A stretch of 64,000 nt of DNA from Rugalucina vietnamica (lineage: Eukaryota; Mollusca; Bivalvia; Lucinida; Lucinidae), in NCBI GenBank assembly GCA_964017185.1, contig OZ024874.1, positions 36,990,721 through 37,054,720 on the forward strand. The letters run 5' to 3'. Position numbers and translations under genes: made by a program. Of this stretch, positions 44,775 through 55,604 are shown in pieces (position 1 is the stretch's first letter; the number at the start of each line of letters is the position of its first letter). The notes below the pieces were generated by a model that saw only the letters and a program-made list of their open reading frames with translations, had not been told where the DNA came from and did no database searches.

Positions 44775-44925
44775 TTTTGATCAATTTTTGTGTCTTAAAT
44801 TCTTACATTTAAGACACAAAAATTGATCACAATATTAATTTGTGCATCTTTTCTGTTCCGCCTGGTGTCTGGTTTGGGATTTTAAAAATTAATGTTATGA
44901 TCAATTTCTGTGTCTTAAATTTCTT
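43840..44925. repeat. Tandem hairpin repeat, about six units
   Basis: Each unit of about 110-130 bp reads ACACAGAAATTGATCATAAC, a middle TCTGTCCCGCCTGGTGTCTGG, GGGATTTTAAAATTAATGTT and the mirrored GATCAATTTCTGTGTCTTAA, so each can fold on itself. Units lie near 43855, 43990, 44130, 44270, 44400 and 44810. One unit is split by the SINE at 44498. Confidence 0.8.
44498..44770 (+). mobile_element. tRNA-derived SINE with target duplication
   Basis: A Leu/Ser-like tRNA head with A box TGGCCGAGTGGTTAAGG (44510) and B box GGGTTCGCGCC (44571) is followed by a body with CAAGCCAAGTTCTGCTTG and CAGGTGGTTTTTCCCCGGG, and a poly-A of about 35. The duplication AATGTTTTGATC flanks it at 44486-44497 and 44771-44782. 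The exact duplication and long poly-A suggest a young insertion, transcribed internally by RNA polymerase III. Confidence 0.92.
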
Positions 44926-45139
44926 AATCAAATTTATTACAATTAAAATATAGAAATCAAATTAATTACAATTGAAATATAGTTCTTTTGCACTGGAATT
45001 TTGTTTGCTTTTAATAACAACTGTCAACAAGAGATACTGTTAGTGTTAACCAGAGATGCATCTTGCCATAATGTGCATGAAAGCAATATGATTCAAATGT
45101 CTTCTCAGGGTTTACACTGCACAGCCATCTGCTATATAT

Positions 45140-45540
45140 CAGTGGACAATGTCCATGGATTTTGACCACAGTGTACCTGGACAAATTCCATGGACATTGT
45201 CCATGGAACTTTTCCATGGACATTGTCCATGGAACTTTTCCATGGATATTGTCCATGGAACTTTTCCATGGACATTGTCCATGGATTTTGTCCACTGATT
45301 CCCTGGACAATCTCCATGGACTGTGGAAAAAGTCCATGGATTCCATGGAAAAGTTCCATGGACATACTGGAAAAATTCCACGGACATACTGGAAAAACTC
45401 CATGGACATTTTCCATGGATTCACTGGAAATTGTCCAGTGTTTTCGTTCCAATACTCCAGCCGGACAATGTCCATGGATTCCATGGACTTTGTCCACTGA
45501 TTCCATGGATTTTTTCCACTGGTTCCATGGACTTTCTACA
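45140..45540. repeat. CCATGGACATTGTCCATGG array, right end
   Basis: A longer array of the same palindrome (about twelve variants, for example at 45145, 45190, 45217, 45244, 45268), merging into the terminal inverted repeat at 45529. The 155-162 codon frames on both strands are by-products. Confidence 0.85.
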
Positions 45541-46028
45541 GACGGGTACCTACCTTCAGTCCATTTGCCCATTTCCTGCAAGATTTGCCTTTCAAATGAC
45601 ATTTTTACAATTTTCCCCATTCAAATGCATGGGCGTCCCATGTTGACCTTGCCGTAAAATAGGTCAAGGTCATCCAAAGGTCGTAATTTATAAACACATT
45701 GTAGTACTCTAGACCCCGATGCTTCATGCCAAGTTTTGTTGAAATCGGTCCAGTGGTTCCGGAGAAGAAGAATTTTGAAGGGCTTTTACCATATATGGGC
45801 TTGGCGGCCATCTTGGTCATGTGACCTGGATTATTTATAAACACATTGGTTCCCCCTTCCCATAGATGCTTCATATAAAATTGGGCTTTGATTGGCCAAG
45901 CGGTTTCAGAGAAGAAGATCTTTGAAAATGGTGGACGACGGACGGACGGACGACGGACGACAGACGGACACCGGATCATGGACATCCTATAAGCTCACCT
46001 TGTGAGCCTACCGGCGCAGGTGAGCTAA

Positions 46029-46360
46029 TAAACATAGTATTGCTTACCTCAGCACCATAAACAATATTTTTAACAATTCATGTAGTATCTGATGTATATT
46101 TTCTGACCCCATAGCTTGTTTTTCTTGAATTCTGGGTAATGCTTGAATTCATTGTGTGACGTCAATGACTGTTGGAGTTAAGTGACTGTGCTTTTCAGTT
46201 TAAAAAATATTTCTGCTGATCTGTCCTGTATTCTGAGAGTAAGAATCAATTAAACAAGTAAGGCATTTTCAAAGTCCTATATAGTGTAGGTATAAAGCTT
46301 TTCCAAGTTACCGACTAAACATTTTCCTCTTAGTATACCTTTGTGCATCTAAAATTGCAA
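46029..46360 (-). other. Probable 3' flank of the host gene
   Basis: Follows the stop codon of the minus-strand exon. No clear polyadenylation signal, repeat or other feature was seen. Confidence 0.4.
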
Positions 46361-47163
46361 CTAATGATAATCTAAAGGCTCTGATTTTATAATGATATCA
46401 AATGGTTTGTCTGTTTCTGCACTCTGAGGCAAAGCAGCATCTGACCGCAATACCTTGCTTTCATCATAACTATTAGTCACAGAATCTGCAAATACAGCTG
46501 CATCCAGGGAGAAATTGTCGGGATGGAGATGTCTAGGAGAATCTCTCTCGGAATGTCTGTCATATTCCATTGTTGCATCACTAGTTTCACTATCATAGTC
46601 ATGTGGTTCCACTTTGATATCAAAACTACCTTCTTTCTCTGAAGAGTCTTGAGGGGAAGATAACCCACCTGACTCTGAATGTTGAGAGGCTTTGAAAAGA
46701 TTCATGGGAACTGGGTTTGGTGATGAATCTCTAGATTTCAGTGGTTGGCCTGGTTTTCTAGGGTGTTTACCCACAACACGAGATACATTAGTCACTGATG
46801 AGCTAGGGGATGTATTGTGTCTGGAAGAACTTGTTACTGTCACACTCGCTTGTGGTGTTGACTGTACAGGTGATATGTGAACAACTTTTGATGTTGGTAC
46901 CATTGTCACACCAGAGGAAGTTTTGAAGACCGGTGTAGCATTACTGGGAATGGCAGAAGTTGGCATCAGGAACATGATCTGATTGTGAGGTGGCTCTGGT
47001 ATAGATGGTGCTACGACTCCTCTAGAAGTGTCCGTGCTAGAAGAGCCATATGGGCGGTACGACTGATCATGTTTCAGCACATTTTGTTCATCAGTTTCAA
47101 AACCACTGCTGATCAAATACTTAGTGCCTCCAATAATGTCACGGGCTGACAGGAAATACTTCC
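46361..47163 (-). CDS. Terminal exon of an unidentified host nuclear protein
   Basis: A last coding exon of 266 codons ending in TAG at 46361-46363. It begins after a T-rich tract and CAG acceptor (47166-47164). The N-terminal part reads G-K-Y-F-L-S-A-R-D-I-I-G-G-T-K-Y-L-I and looks like the end of a folded domain. The remainder is Ser/Pro/Thr-rich and disordered, with two sumoylation-type motifs, I-K-V-E-P (about residue 192) and I-K-S-E-P near the C-terminus, common in transcription regulators. I do not recognise the family. The exon starts in phase 1 and joins in frame to the candidate exon at 54311-54395. It is the best host coding sequence here. Confidence 0.75.
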
Positions 47164-47344
47164 CTGAAAAAACAAAAAAAAAAAAAAAAAAAAAACATAT
47201 CAATGACCAATTTGGACTTTGACAACAGCAAGCCAAATTGACTTCAAATCATTTCAAGCTGTAAATATTGTGCTATTAAATGGTTTTTAACAGTTTTCTT
47301 GCACAAAAACAAGAAGTAAAATTCACTGCAGGATCATTAAACCT
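47164..47344 (-). other. Intron with T-rich acceptor tract
   Basis: Immediately upstream of the host exon on the minus strand; the acceptor tract is a poly-T of about 20 with one G interruption. The putative intron extends to 54310 and is filled with transposable elements. Confidence 0.55.
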
Positions 47345-48148
47345 GTAAATGCTCACCTAAAACCAGAGGACCAAAACTCCTGAGATCTGGGATATGCGAC
47401 CTCAGCTGACCTTGCCATAAAATAAGTCAAGCTCATCCCAGGGTCATGATTTATATAAACTTTGTACAGCTCCTCTCCCTGATGCTTCATGCCCAGTTTC
47501 AAAACATAGGCCTTCTGGTTCTGGAGAAGAAGATTTTTAAAAGTTTTTGCTATTTATAGCCATGGTGGCCATCTTGGTCATGTGACCTTAACCATTTATA
47601 TAAACTTTCAGTCTACTTTCCTAAGAATGCTCCTCGTGAAGTTTGGCTTTGATTGACCAAGCCGTTTTGGAGAAGATCTTTGAATATTATAGTAGTATAC
47701 ATGTATACCCTGAGGTGGGGGGGGGGGGGGGGCAGACCTGCCACCTGGGTCCATTTTTTTTTCAGAATCATAAATCTTCAGTCCATTTGCCCATTTCCTT
47801 AAAGTTTTTCCCTTCAAATGACATTTTGACAATTTGACAGGGTGAGGCCATTTTTGACCCCAGGGGCAAGACTGGCCAGATTTAAGCCATGCTCCTCATG
47901 TTGCATACAAGGTATACATGTTTGATCACAGGGGCATGATTGGCAAGATTTGTGTATGGCGCCATATAGCACTGTTGGATACTTAATATACAAGCTTTGT
48001 GTATTGTGGTATCAGAGAAGAGACTTTTCATGTTTTTCCCATTATAAGCCTATGGCAGATACTCTCACCCCCTGGGATGTATGGACCCCAGGGACATGGT
48101 TGTCAAGATTTATAAAGAGGGTTTCTACACATAGCTACACACAAAATA
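47345..48148 (+). mobile_element. Diverged F1-type segment and a CCCCAGGGGCA core
   Basis: A damaged F1 head (CCAGAGGACCAAAACTCC at 47362) is followed by one F1 core to about 47835, including a G run near 47718. Then comes a different core type with GACCCCAGGGGCAAGACTGG, also seen near 53940-54030. No tail before the F3 head. Confidence 0.6.
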
Positions 48149-49544
48149 CAAGTAGCGCAAGGGCAACGATCGCTCACCTGAGAGTCAACAAGTACAGTCA
48201 CTGGACAAAGTGTTTTTTTGTTGTTTTTTTTTTTCGAAGATCTGATCAAAATTGAAGATGCTGGAGTGGCCACAACACTTAAAATTGATTTTTAAAACAT
48301 TCAAGGGCAGCTGACTCCGCAGGTCAGGGTCGAATCTGGCTCAAATTCGAACTCATCCAAGATGTTATGGCTATCTTTGTTTCTTCAAAGAGTGGCCACA
48401 ATACAAAAATTGATTTTTCAAACACTAAAGGGCAGCTAACTCCGCAGTAAGTGGTCAGATCGGCCGAAATTCAGACTCATCCGAGATATTGTAGTTATTC
48501 TTGTTACCTGCAAGAATGAAGAAGATCCACTGAAAAACAAAGATGCTAGAGTGGTCATAAACACAAAACATTGATTTTTCAAACACTCAAAGGCAGAGAA
48601 CTCCGCAGCCAGAGGTCAAATCTGGTCGAAATTCAAACTCATCTGAGATATTGTAATTATCCTTGCTACCCGCAAGAATGAAGAAGATCCACTGAAAAAC
48701 AAAGATGCTAGAATGGCCACAACACAAAATATTGATTTTTCAAACACTCAAGGGCAGATAACTCTGCAGTCAGAGGTCGAATCTGGTCGAAATTCGAACT
48801 CATCCGAGATATTACGGATGTCTTTGTCACTTCCAACAATAAAGAAGATCCGAATAACAAGAGGACCAATGGTCCTGTAAACGCTCACCTGAGATCTGCT
48901 GTATATACGAATGATATAGAAAATAGTCCCAGTATAGGGGCAGATGAAGCCCTTGGGCCATTTTTTTTTTCAGAATAATCAATATACTGTCCATACAAGC
49001 TTTTTCCTTCAAATGACATTTTAACAGTTTACCCATTCAAATACATAGGCAACCCATGTTCACCTTGCCTTAAAATATGTCAAGGTCATCACAGGGTCAT
49101 GATTTATACATACATACATTGTAGTACTTGAGTCATCTATGCTTCATGCCAAGTTTCTTCAAATCGGTCCACCGGTTCCGGAGAAGAAGATTTTTGAAGG
49201 GTTTATACCATATATGGGCATAGCGGCCATCTTGGTCATGTGACCTGGATTATTTATATACACATTGATTCCCCCATTCTATAGATGCTTCATATGAAAT
49301 TTGACTTTGATTGGCCAAGCGGTTTCAGAGGAAAGGATGTTTGAATATTATGGTAATATACATGTATAATGCCCCGGGGCTGGGTCAAATGAGTCCCTGG
49401 GGTCCAATTTTTTTTCAGAATCATTAATATTCAGTCCTACTGCCCATTTCCTGCAAGACTTTCACTTAAAACGACATTTTAAAATTTTTCCCCATTCAAA
49501 TGCATTGGCGACCTATGTTGACCTTGCCGTAAAATATGTCAAGG

Positions 49545-50057
49545 CAGTACCTTAATTAGGCTGCGTATTTGCGTAATTACCCAATTAAAATATGAAAAAA
49601 CGCAATTAATAACTATCTGGTTGCGTGAGAAAACGCAAAAGAAATCGACGATACGCAATACCGGAAAAATCAATTGCGTACCGGTTTTTATCGGTGTGTG
49701 CCGCACAACGGCTTACGCCGTCTACATTAAACAAAAATGTCATTGGACATGCGCAAATCGATCGATTGGAAGCCATTTCTTTTCTGTTTTTTCGTTGGTT
49801 GACTGCGATTTTAGTTAATTCTCTCAACCAATCAATGTTTCCCTTTTATTTTATGCTATGCAAAAGCGAAAGTAGAAGAAAATAAGGAAAGTACACCTCG
49901 AACATCATTTTTACCAAATTGTTTTCCATTTTACCCAATTGATTGAAAATAGAGTGCACAACAGAATTGAACTTACCCAATTAAATTCCAGATACGCAAT
50001 TGAATGAAAAAGGGGTGCGTAAATACCCTATAGACTAAAAAATTAATTAAGGTACTG
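49545..50057. mobile_element. hAT-like MITE nested in F1
   Basis: Ends CAGTACCTTAATTA and TAATTAAGGTACTG are exact inverses; GTCAAGG flanks both sides (49538-49544 and 50058-50064), close to the 8-bp duplication of hAT elements. The interior has mirrored GCGTAATTACCCAATTAAA-type strings. Overlapping open frames at 49606-49885 show no domain. Confidence 0.75.
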
Positions 50058-50485
50058 GTCAAGGTCATCCAAAGGTCATAATTTATAAACACATTGTAGT
50101 ACTCTAGTCCCCGATGCTTCATGCCAAGTTTCGTTGAAATCGGTCCAGTGTTCGTTGAAATCGGCATGGTGGCCATCTTGGTCATGTGACCTGGATTATT
50201 AAGAAACAAGTTGGTTCCCCCTTCCTATAGATGCTTCATATAAAATTTGGCTTTGATTGGCCAAGTGGTTTCAGAGAAGAAGATCTTTGAATATTTTTGT
50301 AATATACATGTATATTGCGCCAGGGTGGGGGCAGACCAACCCCTAGGGTCCAAATGTTTTTCAGAATTACCTACCTTCAGTCCATTTGCCCATTTCCTGC
50401 AAGATTTGCCTTTCAAATGACATTTTAACAAATTTCTCCATTCAAATGCATGGGCGACCTATGTTGACCTTGTAAATACATTGTA

Positions 50486-52087
50486 CAGTACAGTCAGCGT
50501 GATGTTTATATCTCTCACGCTTACGAACGTGGAATTTCGCATGTCACGTGACTTTTTTCCGTGGATTTTGCGTGGAATAAGCGTGGATTTTGCGTGAGTT
50601 TTGCGAGGAAGTAGCGTGAGGTTTGCGTGGAATTAGGAGACGAAACGTGGAACTGCTTAACTGTAGCGTGAAACGAAACGTGGAAAGGATTAAGAGAGTT
50701 GCGTGAGATATCTACAGTCCCACGCTCGCTCACGCTTCCCACGTTCGTTTCACGCTCAGGAAAAAGGGACATGAAAAAAGTGTTATTTTTCATTTTTTAT
50801 ATATTTATGTATATGTCTCTTGTCAACCAAAATAAAAGCAGTGAAGTCATTTGCACCGCTGAAAGTCTGGAACTTTGCCGCGTACGGACATGTACATGTA
50901 CTGTTCAGTATGGTGTGTTACATTTCCGAAACAAAGAAGACACGCGCAAACGTAGTTTGTGTTTGTATTTTCTATACTTTCTTTTGTTTTCGTTTTTTTT
51001 TTTAACTTTTTTTTTCTAACGTTTCAAATGTCAAAGATATTCTTGCATTTTATCAGTTATCACACAAACTGAATTGTGTGTTTGTTTGATTAGGATAATT
51101 TATAACTTTATGCACCAAATTAGCGTTGTTAATTATAACTTAGAGACTATGTCGCTTATTAATCCTGTGTAAAAGAATACCTTGATTTTGTTGACTTTGG
51201 TAAATGCTTGAAAGATAAAACAATATGTTAAAGGGAATCAGAACTCTTGTAGGGGCATTATACCGACTCTTAAGATGAAATTAAGATGAATTAATTGCAT
51301 GTAAATTTAATTGTAACGTGCATCGTAATTTATGATTAAATGATACATGTACATGTAGCAAGGTGCTTGAACCGTATTACATGTAGGTCGAGCTTTAATT
51401 GACGTAAGGCATCTTAGAGAATACGAAAGACGCATTTATTTGAGAGATGTTCTGCAAAACAACAAACCGGGGTGCTCATCTTTTCTTATGGCAAAAGTAT
51501 CAGATATAAATGTACAATGTTCTGCATCTAAAACCGCGGCAGTCAGAAATGCACCACGCTGCTAAATAATATTTAAAAGTGCAAATTTTCACATCACTTA
51601 ATCTACGATGATAATTGAATCAACACTGAATAACATATTGCTCAGACTGCAACTCGTGTATTTACGTGCAGCCGCTTTGTTGTACAAGTGTAACTATCAT
51701 TCGGTATTTGTACAGGTTTGCCGTCATCATACTTAGTTGCCGACCTCGTACTTAGGATAAATAAATTAAATATATATTATATATTTAATTTGGTCATAAA
51801 ACTTTAATAAATTTTACCCTTTTGAACAAGACGAAACGATAATCCTTTTCTCGCATGTTTCTTAATCCTTTCCTTAATGAACGTGGAAAGCGTGAGCAAG
51901 CGTGGAACTGCTTATATCTCACGCAACTCACACGCTTCTTGCGAGGAATGAACGTGGACATAGCGTGGAACAAGCGTGGATTTTGCGAGGAATGAGCGAG
52001 GGTTTTGCGTGGGTTTTGCGTGGAACTTAATCCTTTTTTCTTTCGTGCGTGAGCGCGAAGGATATAAACATCACGCTGACTGTACTG
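50486..52087. mobile_element. Tc1/mariner-like non-autonomous element nested in F1
   Basis: Ends CAGTACAGTCAGCGTGATG, continuing TTTATATC, and its inverse, flanked by TA (50484-50485, 52088-52089). Both subterminal regions (50515-50760 and 51880-52050) are packed with GCGTGGATTTTGCGTG-like repeats. The AT-rich interior has no transposase. A short stretch of the host F1 core next to the left end is missing. Confidence 0.8.
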
Positions 52088-53793
52088 TAGTACTCTAGTC
52101 CCCGATGCTTCATGCCAAGTTTCGTTGAAATCGGTCCACCGGTTCCGGAGAAGAAGAATTTTGAAGGGTATTTACCATATATAGGCATGGCGGCCATCTT
52201 GGTCATGTGACCTGGATTATTTATAAACACATTGGTTCCCTCTTCCCATAGATGCTTCATATAAAATTTGGCTTTAATTGGCCAAGCGGTTTCAGAGAAG
52301 AAGATCTTTGAAAATGGTGGACGACGACGGACGCCGGACGCCGGATCATGGCCATCCTATAAGCTCACCTTGTGAGCCTAACGGCTCAGGTGAGCTAAAA
52401 ATGAAGGCGCTAGAGTGGCCACAACACTAAATATTGATTTTTCACACAGTCAAGGGCAGATAACTCTGTAGTCAAGAGTCGGATCTAGCTGAAATTCGAA
52501 CTCATCCCAGATGTTATGGCTATCCTTATTACTTCCAAGTATGAAGAAGATCTGATCAAAATTGAAGGCGCTAGAGTGGCCACAACACAAAATATTGATT
52601 TTTCAAACACTCAAGGGCAGATAACTCCGCAGTCAGAGGTCGGATCTGGTCGAAATTCGAACTCCTTCGAGATATTATGGATGTCCTTGTTACTTCCAAG
52701 AATAAAGAAGATCCAAATAAAAATGAAGGCGCTAGAGTGGCCGCAACACTACATATTGATTTTACACACAGTCAAGGGCAGATAACTCTGCAGTCAAGGG
52801 TCGGATCTGACTGAAATTCAAACTCATCCGAGATGTTATGACTATCCTTGTTACTTCCAAGTAAGAAGAAGATCCAATCAAAATTGAAGGCGCTAGAGTG
52901 GCCACAATACAAAATATTGATTTTTCAAACACTCAAGGGCAAATAACTCCGCAGTCAGAGGTCGGATCTGGTCGAAAATGTCCTTGTTACTTCCAAGAAT
53001 AAAGAAGATCTGATTAAAAATGAAGGCGCTAGAGTGGCCACAACACTAAATATTGATTTTTCACGCAGTCAGGGGCAGATAACTCTGCATTCAAGGGTCG
53101 GATCTGGCTGAAATTCGAATTCATACGATATATTATGGCTATCCTTGTTACTTCCAAATATGAAGAAGATCCGATCAAAATTGAAGGCGCTAGAGAGGCC
53201 ACAACACAAAATAATGATTTTTCAAACACTCAAGGGCAGCTAACTCCACAGTCAGAGGTCGGATGTAGCTGAAATTCGAACCCATCCGAAATATTATAGT
53301 TGTACTTGTTACCTGCAAGAATGGAGAAGATCCACTGAAAAATAATGGCGCTAGAGTGGCCACAACATTTTTCCCATTATAAGTCTATGGGGATTTTTCC
53401 AGACACTCAAGGGCAGCTAACTCTGCAATCTGAGGTTGAACCTAGCCGAAATTCGATCTCATCCGAGATGTTATGGTTGTCCTTGTTACCTGCAAGAATG
53501 AAGAAGATCCAATCAAAAATGAAGTTGCTAGAGTGGCCACAACATTTTCCCCATTATAACTCAATGGGAGCTATCTGTTGCCATGGAAACCAGAGTTCTG
53601 ATCCGACCTGGCCCAAAACCTAATGCAACCTTTACCCCTCCTCAATGATGCTTCAGATAAAATTTGATTGCGATTGGACTTTGTTGTCTTAGAGATATTC
53701 AAGATTGAAATTGTGAACGGACGGACGGATGGACGCCGGCTCGACTACTATACTATAAGCTCAACTTGTGAGCCTTCCGCTCAGGTGAGCTAA

Positions 53794-54237
53794 TAAATGT
53801 GCTGAGCCATTTTTTTTACCCAGGAGGCATGATTAGCAGGGTTTATGGTGAGCTATGACATTGCTGTAGAAGGTTTGAGTCTTGTGGTTCATATATTTTG
53901 CATGTATTTCCCATTATAAGCTTATGCTTATAAATGGAAGATAATGATGCCCCTGGGGCATGGCCAATTTTGACCACAGGGGCATGCCGCCCCTGGGGAT
54001 TGGCCGGTATGGACACCAGGGGCATGGTAGGCAGGATCTATAAAGAGGTTAAGTAGTAATAGACACACAAAATATAAAAGCTTCTGGGTCTTGTGGTTTT
54101 TTCCCATCGTAGCTAGCTAAAATTTGATTGCAATTGGCCCAGTAGCCTTTTAGAGATATTTCTGTTTTTAGAAACTCACACATGGAGGCAGGGATGGACG
54201 CCAGCTCAAGTCCCATCCTTCGGCTCAGGTGAGCTGA
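53794..54237 (+). mobile_element. Helentron-like 3' fragment
   Basis: A CCCCTGGGGCATGG-type core (53940-54030) and an end with GGATGGACGCCAGCTC and CGGCTCAGGTGAGCTGA at 54221-54237. It lacks a head and has an eroded tail. Confidence 0.55.
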
Positions 54238-54310
54238 ATAAACTGTTTATAAATACTCAATTAGTTGAAATTGCAGGTGTACAGCTCCGTTTCAAAAGTC
54301 TAGTACATAC

Positions 54311-54395
54311 CGATTTGTTTCATAAGTAATGGCATAGCAGGACCAGAACTCGAAGCTTTGCCAAATGTTATTGGGTGTTTGCAGGTAATGTCAAA
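54311..54395 (-). CDS. Candidate internal exon of the host gene
   Basis: On the minus strand an open stretch reads F-D-I-T-C-K-H-P-I-T-F-G-K, then S-G-P-A-M-P-L-L-M-K-Q-I and ends ATCG before a consensus donor GTATGT (54310-54305). The split Gly codon (G plus GG) joins in frame to the exon at 47163, giving M-K-Q-I-G-K-Y-F-L-S. The acceptor is less sure; CAAG at 54399-54396 is the nearest candidate and lacks a strong pyrimidine tract. Support comes from the second, inverted copy where coding positions are preserved. The product is unidentified. Confidence 0.55.
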
Positions 54396-55142
54396 CTTGA
54401 TACATAAAACTATTCAGTGATTGTAACATTTTAGATTTTGATAGATATATTTATAAACTGTAACACATTAAAATGACAAGCAAAATATCATAACTTCAGG
54501 GATACAAATATCAACTTTAACATTGATTACATACACTTCAAGAAAGTTTTAACCAAAAAAGGATTATATCGCTATATTGGCTTATCACCCAGCATACTAC
54601 ACCTAACATAAAATTTGGTCTATCCTGGGTATATTTAAGTTTATTGAAGCTTGAAATATTGCACCTATATAGCAGTGGTACACCACATTATACAATCAGT
54701 CAGTGTTTGATAAAGAATTACACATACAACCGTTTGTTTTTACATATAACACATGTCAAACTGTTGATTATAAATATTTAATCAAAAGAAAGCCGCTCGA
54801 AAAGGTACTGGGACACAAAATTGTGAAACGACAGTCCAAACAAGGTAAGGCAGTCTAGAAGGATGCAAGAATTCAAGCTTCAATAACAACGAATGTACAT
54901 AGGGTAGACCAAATATTATGTAAGGTGCAGTCTCCTTGACGCTTTGTCATTTTATTGGAATAATAAATTTTCTGTTCAAAATTTTCTGTAATTCGAGAAA
55001 TGAATGTTAACATTGATATTTGTGTCACAGAAATTATGTTATTTCGTTTATCATATTTTATGTGTTATTATCTTTTTATATATCAATCAAAATCTAAATG
55101 ATTACAAACAATGAATAATGCTATGTATTAGGATTGAATTAG

Positions 55143-55232
55143 CGAAATCCATTCAAATCTGCAAACACCCAATCAAATTTGGCAAATCTTCAAGTACGGG
55201 TACTGCTATGCCATTACTTATGAAACAAATCG
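55143..55232 (+). pseudogene. Inverted second copy of the candidate exon
   Basis: Plus-strand counterpart: I-C-K-H-P-I-K-F-G-K, S-S-S-T-G-T-A-M-P-L-L-M-K-Q-I, then the donor GTATGT at 55233. The reading frame is intact and the last 11 residues are identical to the minus-strand copy. It points away from the terminal exon at 46361-47163, so it cannot join that transcript as oriented; it may serve another gene on the plus strand or be a relic. Confidence 0.5.
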
Positions 55233-55390
55233 GTATGTACTAAACTTATGCAACAGAGCTGTAGATAACCAAAGCCGCTAATTTTAAGCCACTAACTTAT
55301 CCTTTTAAATGATAAAATGCCAAAACTTTTTGTTGACATTTTAACATTTAAAAGCAGGATAAATTTTATGCTCAGCCAAGTTGATCATGA

Positions 55391-55595
55391 AAAATGAGCC
55401 ACACCACAAAAAAAAACAGGATTTTTGCCTATGCGAAAACAAAGGTGCAGATCAGCTTTGCAGTAACTGCAAAGTTAGTACCGGATAGTACTATCTCTCT
55501 TCTTCTTAAATCCGAAATTTCAAGCTTCTAGCCTGCTTCTGTGACTGTACAGGTTGGTTTGTGTCAGACCTGGTTTTCTCGCGTCACAGCTCAAA
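55391..55595. mobile_element. Diverged MITE of the ATATGAGCC family
   Basis: Left ATGAGCCACACCACAAAAAA, right TTTTCTCGCGTCACAGCTCA, with inner CTTCTAGCCTGC..CTGTGACTGTACAGG that also pairs internally. No coding capacity. Confidence 0.6.
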
Positions 55596-55604
55596 TGTTT
55601 TATA

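Larger units (their letters stand above)
42978..45546. mobile_element. TA-flanked DNA transposon with CCATGG arrays
   Basis: Ends CCCGTCTGTAGAAAGTCC and its exact inverse GGACTTTCTACAGACGGG, with TA on both sides that collapses to one TA in the uninterrupted core (GAATTACCTACC). Both ends carry arrays of a short palindrome. The interior contains a SINE and hairpin repeats but no transposase, so it is non-autonomous. A TA target duplication suggests the Tc1/mariner group; that is tentative. A partial copy of its end recurs at 43707-43733. Confidence 0.8.
41502..46028 (+). mobile_element. F1 Helentron-like element split by a DNA transposon
   Basis: Head at 41502, three cores before and one after a 2.57-kb insertion (42978-45546). 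Then come GACGGACGGACGACGG microsatellite (about 45936-45970) and a hairpin tail ending GCGCAGGTGAGCTAA. The intact reference for the insertion point is another core of the same element at 42513-42535. Confidence 0.85.
48858..52398 (+). mobile_element. F1 Helentron-like element nested in F3
   Basis: Head CAAGAGGACCAATGGTCC (first A differs from other F1 copies), cores, GACGACGGACGCCGGACGCC microsatellite and a hairpin tail ending GGCTCAGGTGAGCTAA. The host core reads GATCCGAATAA before and AAATGAAGGCG after it. Other cores have GATCCAAATAAAAATGAAGG, so insertion occurred within an A run without duplication. It contains two further insertions (49545-50057, 50486-52087). Confidence 0.85.
48149..53793 (+). 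mobile_element. F3 Helentron-like element with about a dozen cores
   Basis: Head CAAGTAGCGCAAGGGCAACG, then ATCGCTCACCTGAG. Cores of about 130-160 bp share AAGGGCAGATAACTCCGCAG, GGTCGGATCTGG and GGCGCTAGAGTGGCCACAAC. The terminal module has CCATGGAAACCAGAGTTCTG, GGACGGACGGATGGACGCC and a hairpin tail ending CCGCTCAGGTGAGCTAA at 53793. An F1 element interrupts it at 48858-52398. No protein is encoded. Confidence 0.82.
54258..55290. repeat. About 1-kb inverted duplication carrying an exon
   Basis: Arms at about 54262-54560 and 54985-55275 are inverted copies, including exon, donor site and intron sequence (for example GATTTTGAT..GATATAT, GACACAAATATCAA / GGATACAAATATCAAC and AACATTGATT). The 425-bp spacer has no recognised content. 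Divergence between the arms is visible but moderate. Confidence 0.75.

Noticed and set aside
45132-45657. Overlapping 155-162 codon frames on both strands
   Set aside because: By-products of the CCATGG palindrome array.
46477-46880. Short frames overlapping the host exon on both strands
   Set aside because: The longer minus-strand frame has an acceptor, sumoylation-type motifs and a matching upstream exon; the others do not.
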